This document shows, piece by piece, positions 19,195-26,740 of a stretch of 64,000 bases of DNA; within the stretch, counting starts at the first letter, position 1, and each line of letters opens with the position of its first letter. Below the pieces are notes generated by a model, which was not told the DNA's origin, did no database searches, and saw only the letters and a program-made list of their open reading frames with translations. The translations under genes were made by a program, and so were the position numbers. Origin of the DNA: Paenibacillus radicis (ex Gao et al. 2016) (GTDB lineage Bacteria; Bacillota; Bacilli; Paenibacillales; Paenibacillaceae); the NCBI RefSeq assembly GCF_014641555.1, contig NZ_BMHY01000015.1:1-64000 (forward strand). Direction: 5' to 3'.

Positions 19195-19953
19195 TTATAT
19201 AGAAAACTCAGGTTCCTGGCTCCCATGATAATTAGTCAAAAACTTCTTGGTTCGATCCGAACGAGGGTTTAAAAACACTTCTTCCGGCGTTCCGTCCTCT
19301 ACTATAGCCCCTTGATCGAGAAATAGAACTCGAGTCGCCACTTTTCGGACAAAGCTCATTTCATGGGAAACCAGCAGCATCGTGTTTCCCTCTTCAGCAG
19401 CTTTTCTGATCGTATCCAGCACTTCGCCAACCAGTTCGGGATCGAGCGCCGAGGTGGGCTCATCGAACAGCAGGATTTTCGGCTGCATAGCCAAAGCACG
19501 AGCAATCGCAACGCGCTGCTGTTGTCCCCCCGATAACTGCTTGGGATAATGGTGGATTCTGTCGGATAACCCCACTCTATCGAGCTGCATCTTGGCGATA
19601 TGCAATGCTTTTTCCTTTGGCATTTTCTTGACAACAATTAATCCTTCCATTACGTTTTCAATTGCTGTTTTCTGACGAAACAGGTTGAATTGCTGGAATA
19701 CCATTGCCGTGTTTTTGCGAAGCTCCAACGTCAACGCTTTCGTACGCTTGGCCATATCAACCTCAAGATCACCAAACTTGATTATTCCTTCATCCGGGAT
19801 CTCAAGAAGATTGATAGTTCTCAGCAATGTAGATTTTCCCGCTCCGGAAGAACCGATGACCGCAACAACCTCTCCCTTGTTAATCGTCAAGTCGATATGA
19901 TCCAGAACGGTATGCTGCCGGAATGATTTGGTTAATCCGCGAATTTCAATCAA
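19195..19953 (-). CDS. Polar amino-acid (cystine-type) ABC transporter ATPase
   Basis: ATPase of 252 residues, typical of the GlnQ/TcyC family. It has Walker A GSSGAGKST, Q-loop MVFQQFNLFRQKTA, signature LSGGQQQR, Walker B ILLFDEPTSALDPELVGEV and the switch His in VSHEMSF. The TTG start overlaps the permease stop by 8 bp, so translation is coupled. It powers uptake through the permease at 19946-20689. The neighbouring acetyltransferase and GST-like genes point to a sulfur amino acid such as cystine or a modified cysteine, as in the Bacillus ytmI-tcyJKLMN operon (inference). Confidence 0.92.
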   Translation of the reverse strand: MIEIRGLTKSFRQHTVLDHIDLTINKGEVVAVIGSSGAGKSTLLRTINLLEIPDEGIIKFGDLEVDMAKRTKALTLELRKNTAMVFQQFNLFRQKTAIENVMEGLIVVKKMPKEKALHIAKMQLDRVGLSDRIHHYPKQLSGGQQQRVAIARALAMQPKILLFDEPTSALDPELVGEVLDTIRKAAEEGNTMLLVSHEMSFVRKVATRVLFLDQGAIVEDGTPEEVFLNPRSDRTKKFLTNYHGSQEPEFSI

Positions 19954-20689
19954 GAATCACATCTCCTTTTCTTTTTCTGAGGCTCTTGAAATCGATATCG
20001 AAGCGTTTCTCCAGCAGAGCAATCACACGTTCGATCAATATCGTCATGGCCCAATAGATCAAGGCCAGCGCACAGTAAGATTCAAAAAACCGAAGATTAT
20101 TTCCGGCCAAAATCCGCGACTGCGCCGTCATTTCGACAACCGAACAGACAAACGCGAGAGAGGTTCCTTTCATTAATCCAATCAGAGAGTTTCCGAGCGT
20201 TGGCAGCGCAACGATGAAGGCTTCCGGAAGAACGATTCGTCTCATGACCTGTCCATAAGTCATTCCCAGTGAATGGGCCGCTTCGGTCTGACCTTTGTCT
20301 ACGGACAACAACGCCGCACGGATGACTTCCGAATTATAAGCTGCTTCATTTAGCGACAAGGCCAATAAAACATAAAAGATCGCCGGAATAGAATTTATAT
20401 TGTAGCTTGTTTCATGGAAATGGTTGTAGTATTTCAGAATAAGCGGAATACCGGCGTATGACAAATACAACTGTACCAGAATAGGAGTACCTCTGATAAA
20501 GGAAATAAACACAACACTAATTTGATAAAGTACAGGAATTTTCTTCATTTTGATGATGGCAAGCAGGAGTCCCAGCAGGAGTCCCGCGAGCATGGATATT
20601 ACGGTAAGCTCAATCGTAACCGGCAAGTATTTTAACAGTTTAGGAATCAGTTCGAACACAAGTTCCACATCAAATAGATTAGGCATCAT
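19946..20689 (-). CDS. Polar amino-acid (cystine-type) ABC permease
   Basis: Inner-membrane permease of 247 residues of the HisM/TcyB family, about five helices. The EAA loop reads TEAAHSLGMTYGQVMRRIVLPEA near residue 165, and RGTPILVQLYL is the family signature near residue 65. ATG 20689 is 8 bp after the binding-protein stop, so the three transport genes form a tight operon. Confidence 0.92.
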   Translation of the reverse strand: MMPNLFDVELVFELIPKLLKYLPVTIELTVISMLAGLLLGLLLAIIKMKKIPVLYQISVVFISFIRGTPILVQLYLSYAGIPLILKYYNHFHETSYNINSIPAIFYVLLALSLNEAAYNSEVIRAALLSVDKGQTEAAHSLGMTYGQVMRRIVLPEAFIVALPTLGNSLIGLMKGTSLAFVCSVVEMTAQSRILAGNNLRFFESYCALALIYWAMTILIERVIALLEKRFDIDFKSLRKRKGDVILD

Positions 20690-20697
20690 AATGTCCC

Positions 20698-21555
20698 TTA
20701 TTGGATTTCAGGTGCAAAGTCACCATGGAGATATTTTTCGCTTATTTCGGAAATCGTACCATCCTTGATTAATTCCTTGATTCGTGTATTGACGTCTTCA
20801 AGAAGCTGTTCGCTGTTCTTCCCTTTGCTGAGGATGAGATAGCTGTAAGGTACGCCAATCCGGTCCGAATCCTCCTGTGACAACGGTATCGAGTCAAGCT
20901 TGAGATTGTATTCTTTAATGTACAGCTGGAGCATCGCACCATCCAATAAGGCGAAGTCTACGGAGCCGGTCTCTACCTTTTGCAGCACAGTTGCCAGCTC
21001 AGCCTCCGAATAGTTCAAAACAACCGGTTTTTTAGCTGCGTTCTTGTTATAATTCTCCAAGGCAACTGTATAGTTTACGCCGGGGCTTACTTCGGTAGTT
21101 TTGCCCTCCAAATCAGTGAAGTTTTTGATGTCGTCACGACCTGCTTTCAAAGCAATGACGAATTTATTTTTGGAGATTGGATCCGTATAAAAGTATTTCT
21201 CCTTTCTTTCCTTGTTGCTGGCGAAATTGTTGGCGCCAATCTGATAACGATCGTTGTCCAATCCGGCAAAGATCGAAGGAAATTCGGTTTTTTCAATATT
21301 AATTTTGTATTGAGGCAAACCTTCAAAAATAGCTTTTACAACTTCAATATCGTATCCGTCATTTTCATTGTTATCGTTAATATAAGTAAAAGGCTTGGGA
21401 GCACCGCCTGTAGCAATGTTTACCGTTGTTTGCTCTCCATTTGCCGGATTGCCGGCCGTTCCGTTACCGGCAGTATCATTTTTTCCGCAGGCTGCTATGA
21501 CGATTATAAGCAGTGCAGCTATCACGCCGATGCTCATCATTTTCGTTATTCTCAT
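20698..21555 (-). CDS. Polar amino-acid (cystine-type) binding lipoprotein
   Basis: Lipoprotein of 285 residues with lipobox VIAAC after a hydrophobic stretch and a Gly/Asn/Thr linker. The mature domain is a family-3 solute-binding fold (PFTYINDNNENDGYDIEVVKAIFEGL near residue 60; YFYTDPISKN near 125). It would deliver ligand to the permease encoded 8 bp downstream. It lies 14 bp after the GST-like gene. The resemblance to cystine binders is by family and context; the ligand is not certain. Confidence 0.9.
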   Translation of the reverse strand: MRITKMMSIGVIAALLIIVIAACGKNDTAGNGTAGNPANGEQTTVNIATGGAPKPFTYINDNNENDGYDIEVVKAIFEGLPQYKINIEKTEFPSIFAGLDNDRYQIGANNFASNKERKEKYFYTDPISKNKFVIALKAGRDDIKNFTDLEGKTTEVSPGVNYTVALENYNKNAAKKPVVLNYSEAELATVLQKVETGSVDFALLDGAMLQLYIKEYNLKLDSIPLSQEDSDRIGVPYSYLILSKGKNSEQLLEDVNTRIKELIKDGTISEISEKYLHGDFAPEIQ

Positions 21556-21569
21556 GTCTTGTTAGCCCC

Positions 21570-22568
21570 CTATTTATTCTGCAGAAATTTTTGTTCAGGA
21601 TCAGTGCTTTTGGTTTCTCTGTCATGCGGCTTTGACCATAGCTCTTCGTAATGGATCTGGTCCCAGAAGCGAGTGTTATAGTCTATAAAAACGCCAGATT
21701 TGTTGGCATTGGATTTGGCCATGTCACGCAAATAGGTATTATTTTTGAAAGCCGGGATTTCATACAAGTCGCGTGCGTACCCCCAAATATTTTTGAAGTC
21801 GACGATACGGTTGCGAATAGGTCCCAAATATTTAAAGTAGTAGGTGTCAAACCGGGCCAGTGTCACGAACAAGCGGACATCCGGATCGGTAATGTAATCG
21901 CCGAATAAATAGCGGCTCACACCCAATCTTTCCTCAATGGCATCAAACGCCTTATACAATTTATCGTAAGCGTCATTATAAGCCTCTATGGACTTTGCGA
22001 ACATCGCCTTGTATACGCCATCGTTCACGTTGTGATACAAGAAATCATTATAGCTGTCGATCTCTTCTCTTAAGTGAACGGGATACAAGTCCGGCGCTCC
22101 TTGCTTGTGCAGCGACGCGAACTCTTCCTCCAAATAATTAGTCAGCCATACATAATCGTTGTTAACGACTTTCCCCGTTGTAATGTCGACGACTGCCGGC
22201 ACCGTCGGTCTTCCTTCATATTCAGAATCGGCCGCCTCGTATAGCTCACTCAAGAACCGCACGCCCAGCACGGGATCGATCCCGCTCTCGTCATACACGA
22301 ATTCCCACCCGCGTTTCTGCTCGGAATTGCCATGGCCTACTAAATTAATGCTGATCGCTTCTTCTAGTCCCAGCAACTCCCGCACGATTGAGGCACGGTT
22401 GGACCAATGGCAGCCTTTTGCCCATATGAGACGGTAGCGGCCTGCTTCCACCGGCAGTTTGCTTTCTCCTTCTCCAAAGGGAGTGGTGAAAAAGTTTTTC
22501 TGACGGATAAAGTATCCCTTATCATTAATCTCTTGTTCGACTCCTGTCGATGCTTTGAATTTACTCAA
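21570..22568 (-). CDS. Xi-class glutathione transferase-like protein (glutathionyl-hydroquinone reductase family)
   Basis: Cytoplasmic protein of 332 residues, the usual length for the YqjG/ECM4 family. A thioredoxin-like domain carries the candidate active-site Cys in AKGCHWSNRASIV (residues 50-60), where most relatives have CPWAHR, followed by a C-terminal helical domain (SRYLFGDYITDPDVRLFVTLARFDTYY). Known members remove glutathione from glutathionyl-hydroquinones. Bacilli usually lack glutathione and use bacillithiol, so the thiol partner is unclear. The TTG start overlaps the acetyltransferase stop by 8 bp and has GAGGAG upstream. Within an amino-acid importer operon it may strip an adduct from an imported cysteine conjugate (inference). 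Confidence 0.82.
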   Translation of the reverse strand: MSKFKASTGVEQEINDKGYFIRQKNFFTTPFGEGESKLPVEAGRYRLIWAKGCHWSNRASIVRELLGLEEAISINLVGHGNSEQKRGWEFVYDESGIDPVLGVRFLSELYEAADSEYEGRPTVPAVVDITTGKVVNNDYVWLTNYLEEEFASLHKQGAPDLYPVHLREEIDSYNDFLYHNVNDGVYKAMFAKSIEAYNDAYDKLYKAFDAIEERLGVSRYLFGDYITDPDVRLFVTLARFDTYYFKYLGPIRNRIVDFKNIWGYARDLYEIPAFKNNTYLRDMAKSNANKSGVFIDYNTRFWDQIHYEELWSKPHDRETKSTDPEQKFLQNK

Positions 22569-22995
22569 TGAATCCCATCTCCTCTAGCTTGTCTTCATTT
22601 AGGTATAGCGCCATCCCCGTTTTCATCCGGCGAAAGCCAAGTCGTCTATAGAAATCTACGGTGTCTGGATGAGTATATAAGACTACGTTGCATTGTTTTA
22701 ATCCTTTCAACAGATCCTCGATAATCAATCTTCCAATTCCTTGGCTGTGGTAGCCGGGATCCACCGCTATATTGTAAATTCCGGCCTGAGACACACCATC
22801 TGAGATCGCACGTCCGAATCCGATCAGCGTTTCTTCGTCATAAACGAAAGTGACACGGTAGCTGTTTGTGAAAGCCTGCTGATGGATTTCTCCAGGGGCT
22901 TCTGACAAACCGAATAGCTTCATAAGTTGAGCGACCCGCTCCCAGTCTCTATTGAGACAATCGTTATAAATGTTCAGTTTCATATCGTTTTCCAT
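22561..22995 (-). CDS. GNAT-family N-acetyltransferase
   Basis: Acetyltransferase of 144 residues. The acetyl-CoA motif A is visible as VDPGYHSQGIGRLIIEDLL, preceded by the strand GIYNIAV, and the C-terminal FYRRLGFRRM is typical of GNATs. ATG 22995 is chosen because GGGAGG lies 7 nt upstream; a frame from 23031 would add 12 residues without a site. It is the first gene of the operon with the GST-like protein and the cystine-type importer. In Bacillus the comparable operon starts with ytmI (snaA), which acetylates modified cysteines so that they can be broken down; the same logic may apply here (inference). Confidence 0.85.
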   Translation of the reverse strand: MENDMKLNIYNDCLNRDWERVAQLMKLFGLSEAPGEIHQQAFTNSYRVTFVYDEETLIGFGRAISDGVSQAGIYNIAVDPGYHSQGIGRLIIEDLLKGLKQCNVVLYTHPDTVDFYRRLGFRRMKTGMALYLNEDKLEEMGFIE

Positions 22996-23225
22996 AAAGC
23001 AGCCTCCCAATTTAATTCCAAGTAAATTCATATGATATTCGAATTATAAGTTGAGGCACATTTTTTATATAGTAAAAAACAGAACTACTAAAAAGGGTTT
23101 AAAAGCATTGACATCAACTGAAAAAGTAGATAGTATCTTCATGATCAAATCCAATCGGAATTATGTGATTTATATAGAGATTGAATCATTGTTTCGAATG
23201 ATATGTAGTTTCAAAGGAGGACTTA

Positions 23226-24080
23226 ATGAGCCATTCTCACGGAAACCTATACCCTTATCATCCGCACCAGCCTATCTTTGAAAATGTGCTGGATACCTAT
23301 AAGCAATACCGTACGGACAATTCCCCGCTCTTTCATGGGGGTTTGATCTTTTATGGATTTTATATGAATGATCTAAACATGGATCGGATATTCGTTGTCC
23401 CCGATGGCTGTCTGCATCTCGTTATTTGTTGTCATAAGGAGCATCCATCGGGCAATATTTGCGGAAGTATTTTCAAGGGGAGAGAGGGGGTCTTCGTTCG
23501 CTCTAATTGTGAGTATTTCGTTATATGCTTTATGCCCGGGTATGCCGAGTTTTTCTTCAAGTATCCGATCGGTGAATTCAGTGAGCAGGAGATACCGGTG
23601 CAGGATATATTTCCGCATGCAGAAGAGTTGTTGGAGAAAATGGCTGAGCAAACGAGCTTCATCGAGAGGATTCGCGCTTTCGAAAAATTTTACCTGAAGT
23701 ATTTTAACAATGTCATAGAGATCCCCCTTCTCGTTAAGTATGTGACCGAAAAAATCATCGTGAACCGGGGAACTTTGGATGTAAAGGGACTATCACTGGA
23801 TACCGGATATTCGAGCAGATATATGCTGAAGAAGTTTGAAAAATATGTCGGCCTGCCTCCCAAGCTATTCAGCCGTATTGTACGGTTTCAGAATGTCATT
23901 CATTCGCTGGAATATCAGCATTATGATAAGACGATGGACCGTATTTCTGAGCTGGGTTACTTTGACCAGAATCATTTTATTAAAGAGTTTAAGGAGTTTA
24001 GCTTTACGACGCCAAAAAAATATCTTCAGCACATCCATGTGCCAGCGGATGTACACGATATTTCTGACTCGGATATATGA
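23226..24080 (+). CDS. AraC-family transcription regulator
   Basis: Protein of 284 residues. Residues 1-160 look like the ligand-sensing domain of AraC proteins with a VVPDGCLHLVI motif (residues 58-68). The C-terminal 100 residues are a double helix-turn-helix, with the signature ISELGYFDQNHFIKEFKEFSFTTPKKYLQ. AAAGGAGG lies just before the start. The gene stands alone between the cystine-type operon (divergent, 230 bp of non-coding DNA between) and a shared terminator. The divergent operon is its most obvious target, though this is inferred from position only. Confidence 0.9.
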   Translation: MSHSHGNLYPYHPHQPIFENVLDTYKQYRTDNSPLFHGGLIFYGFYMNDLNMDRIFVVPDGCLHLVICCHKEHPSGNICGSIFKGREGVFVRSNCEYFVICFMPGYAEFFFKYPIGEFSEQEIPVQDIFPHAEELLEKMAEQTSFIERIRAFEKFYLKYFNNVIEIPLLVKYVTEKIIVNRGTLDVKGLSLDTGYSSRYMLKKFEKYVGLPPKLFSRIVRFQNVIHSLEYQHYDKTMDRISELGYFDQNHFIKEFKEFSFTTPKKYLQHIHVPADVHDISDSDI

Positions 24081-24123
24081 AAAACGGGATGGAGCAGATA
24101 TTCCTTCTGCTACATCCCGTTTT
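24080..24123. terminator. Bidirectional terminator between convergent genes
   Basis: Stem AAAACGGGATG.AGCAG pairs with CTGCT.CATCCCGTTTT across a 9-nt loop, with A/T tracts on both sides. It serves the AraC gene on plus and the 724-residue glycosidase-like gene on minus. Confidence 0.88.
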
Positions 24124-24170
24124 GATTATACGCAATCAGCTCAAGCTTGCTGTCGCATTGGTTATATTGG

Positions 24171-26345
24171 TTACACAACTTGAAAACCTTCCACTCCAAA
24201 TTGAACAACGATCGATGCTCCAGGAGCAAGCTCAAGGGCCGGCAACCAGCGTACATGCTGCTGACCAAGCGGCTTACGGGCTTCCAGCGATGTTTCCGAG
24301 AGGACATGTACGGCGGCTGGAAAAGACGTTTCGTTCCATAGCCGTAAGCGAAGCTCGCCTTCATTCACCCCGTCAAGGCGTTCCGCGCCAATATGATCAA
24401 TCGCTGCGAAAATACCGGTGTCGGGCTGAACATAGAGCCCCGGCACCTCAACAATAGTCAGCATAAGAGCCGTCTCGCTCCAGCATGAGCCGTTGAAAAC
24501 ACCGCCAACCTTGTCTTCGCCTTCCCAAGCGCTCAAATTGACTCTTTCATTGACGAACCCGGCAGGCAGATGACTTCCCGGTTCGTCCCAGCTCATAATC
24601 GGACGATCGTTACGGGACATATATTGCGGGATCGTACGGGCAATATCGCGAAGCAGCTCCAGCCACAGCATGTCACCGGTAGCACGAAACAGCTTCAACA
24701 AGGAATTGCCGGAGAGTGTACAAATACCGGGAGCGCTATGCTGGTTCTGGGCATTTGCCAGCACGGTTCCCGTCGTTTTCATCCCGAGACGGCCAAACTC
24801 CGCATGGGAAGGCCATTGAAAATCATAGGATACGCACCAGGTCATGCACAGGTTCGCCGCTTCCCGAGCGGATGTAAGCCACTCTTTTTCACCCGTCATT
24901 TCATAGAGCACAATCAACGATTCCAGCAAGGCAAATGCGGATTCGCTGTCCGGACATTGCAGAATTTCGCCTGGCCCGCCCGTCGTATAGCCTGCTTTCA
25001 AATCTCTCTCCACATACAAGCGGGCAGATTCGCGGGCTACAGCTGCGTAACGCTCATCGTTGAAATATTCAGCCGCCAGCATGAGACCAGCCGGTAGGAT
25101 CGCACCAGAAGTAGACCCGCCGACGATAATATCGCCGGTGTGAACGTCGATAAACTGTCCGAACTGGCCATTCTGCTTCCATAGGCGGACAAAGGCGTCT
25201 GCCAGCCGTTTCACTCCAGCTTTCCAGGCATCCGGTATCGATTCGCCCTGCTGCTCGATCAGCGCAATTTGCTTCAGTACGAAATACAATACGTCCCCGC
25301 TTTTACGGATGAGATGCCATCTGGAAGCATCCTCCCGGTCAAAGCCGTCGCCAGGATACTGCCCCTGTGAATAAATGCCGTGGAGCAGTCCCGATTCCGC
25401 TTGCGTACGAAACATAAAGTCAATTGTTTGGCGGGCCCGCTCCCGGCTCTTGCCGCTGCCGGCTGCTAGCAGCGGATACGTCGTGATTCCGCCGCCTACC
25501 CAGCCGCACTGCCAATCTTGGAAATGGTTCTCCCTCAGTCCGACGGAGTAATAGTTCTCCTGTGCGTGCCAGTTCATTTCGTTATACTTGTTCTCCAGAA
25601 CGTCCCATGCCGCAAAGAAGGGGATCACAGAAGGCAATTGGTGCTGATCTGCCAGTGATTTGCGAATAGGTGCAAACCGCCCTATCCATTCGCTAACGCT
25701 CGTACATGGAAACACATGGGCATGGAGCTGTACCGTTGTTTTCCCGCTCGGTTCCGATTGGCCTTTATGAGCGAGCAACTGGCTCGCACCGGTGGTCGGA
25801 ATCCGCAACGACAGAACCGCCGTAGAGCGGTCTTCATTCTCCTCAATCACAATACCTACAGAGCTGCCAGCCGTATTAGCCTCCAGCAGCAGCCAGCAGC
25901 CGACACCGCTGTCCGGCATGTATAGCCCAATTGCAGGCGTGGACAAATCCCGGGTATCCCGCTCCAATCGCGATTCTCCTTGCCCGATATTCAATCTGGC
26001 GATATTTGTAACGGTTATCGGCAAGTCCGCGCGAAGATCTTCCTCATCTTTGAATATTGGCGGGTATGGTATGCGGCGTGCTTGAAACCGGTTGCCTCCG
26101 TACACCGATCCAGGCAGCATAATCTGATTTTCTACGGACCAGCTGTCTATGACAAAATCCAAAATAGCTGATCCATTGCCGTTCTCCCCAGCACCCTTTT
26201 CATTAGTGAACTGCATAGCGCATTCAAATACGCCCGCAGCAACCTCCTGCTGCGTCCAATTGAATTGCCCTGCAGTATATTGTTCGGTAACTTTAGGCTC
26301 CTGAAGGCCCGGTATTCCCCACATTCCTGACTTCCGCTCTCCCAT
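24171..26345 (-). CDS. Probable cytoplasmic six-hairpin-type glycosidase (family not identified)
   Basis: Protein of 724 residues without signal peptide. Residues 1-210 look beta-rich. Residues 240-640 look like an alpha/alpha toroid, with repeated helical pairs such as GDVLYFVLKQIALIE and SAFALLESLIVLYEMTGEKEWL. The tail after 640 is beta-rich. Acidic residues that could be catalytic occur in PGDGFDREDASRWH and MSWDEPGSH, but I cannot assign them. Its position after an LplABC-type importer and a YesMN-type two-component system suggests that it degrades an imported oligosaccharide (inference). AGGAGGA lies before ATG 26345. A 395-bp gap with a composite repeat and hairpins separates it from the binding-protein gene, so it may be expressed differently from the importer. 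Confidence 0.65.
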   Translation of the reverse strand: MGERKSGMWGIPGLQEPKVTEQYTAGQFNWTQQEVAAGVFECAMQFTNEKGAGENGNGSAILDFVIDSWSVENQIMLPGSVYGGNRFQARRIPYPPIFKDEEDLRADLPITVTNIARLNIGQGESRLERDTRDLSTPAIGLYMPDSGVGCWLLLEANTAGSSVGIVIEENEDRSTAVLSLRIPTTGASQLLAHKGQSEPSGKTTVQLHAHVFPCTSVSEWIGRFAPIRKSLADQHQLPSVIPFFAAWDVLENKYNEMNWHAQENYYSVGLRENHFQDWQCGWVGGGITTYPLLAAGSGKSRERARQTIDFMFRTQAESGLLHGIYSQGQYPGDGFDREDASRWHLIRKSGDVLYFVLKQIALIEQQGESIPDAWKAGVKRLADAFVRLWKQNGQFGQFIDVHTGDIIVGGSTSGAILPAGLMLAAEYFNDERYAAVARESARLYVERDLKAGYTTGGPGEILQCPDSESAFALLESLIVLYEMTGEKEWLTSAREAANLCMTWCVSYDFQWPSHAEFGRLGMKTTGTVLANAQNQHSAPGICTLSGNSLLKLFRATGDMLWLELLRDIARTIPQYMSRNDRPIMSWDEPGSHLPAGFVNERVNLSAWEGEDKVGGVFNGSCWSETALMLTIVEVPGLYVQPDTGIFAAIDHIGAERLDGVNEGELRLRLWNETSFPAAVHVLSETSLEARKPLGQQHVRWLPALELAPGASIVVQFGVEGFQVV

Positions 26346-26368
26346 ATGCTCTCCTCCTAATAAGAATG

Positions 26369-26391
26369 ACCGGCAACCCGTGTGCCGGTCA
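26369..26391 (-). other. Hairpin ahead of the glycosidase gene
   Basis: GACCGGCA and TGCCGGTC pair around a 7-nt loop, followed on the minus strand by ATTCTTATT. It could act as an attenuator or an RNA-processing stop between importer and glycosidase mRNA. Confidence 0.5.
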
Positions 26392-26465
26392 GAAAATAAC
26401 CCTTACATGCACTTCATCTTCCGATGTTCCAAATGCCAAATATCAGCGCGCCCCGTACTAATCGA

Positions 26466-26661
26466 ACAACAAAATGCAAAAGTGCAGGTTGATGAGCCTC
26501 AACTGGTCCAAATCAGCGCTCAAAATGTAAAAGTACATTTGAAATCCCATTATTCCGCCCTTTTGAGGCTTTTCAGGCCAATCAAAATGCACATTTGCAT
26601 TTTGATGCGGTAAACCGGCGAAAAACCGGCAGACAACATGCAGATTTACATTTTGATTCGT
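26466..26661 (-). repeat. Composite repeat copy 1: four spaced near-palindromes
   Basis: Four 24-28 bp imperfect palindromes centred near 26478, 26531, 26594 and 26648, each built on ATCAAAATGCA and its complement. Read on the minus strand the whole stretch, including the sequences between units, aligns with 54968-55161. The third unit is a perfect palindrome with an 11-bp arm (26582-26607). A CCGG...CCGG hairpin with an A-rich loop lies between units 3 and 4. No open frame of interest crosses it. Confidence 0.8.
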
Positions 26662-26704
26662 TACAACAGCCTATAGTATAGCTTCCACAACTTTCTCAAC
26701 ACGC

Positions 26705-26730
26705 CAGCGGGCAACCTAGGCTGCCCGCTG
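26705..26730 (-). terminator. Hairpin after the LplA-type binding-protein gene
   Basis: Perfect 9-bp stem (26705-26713 with 26722-26730), 8-nt loop, 10 bp after the stop codon on the minus strand. It lacks a T run, so it may stabilise the 3' end rather than terminate fully. Confidence 0.5.
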
Positions 26731-26740
26731 ATCAACATGT

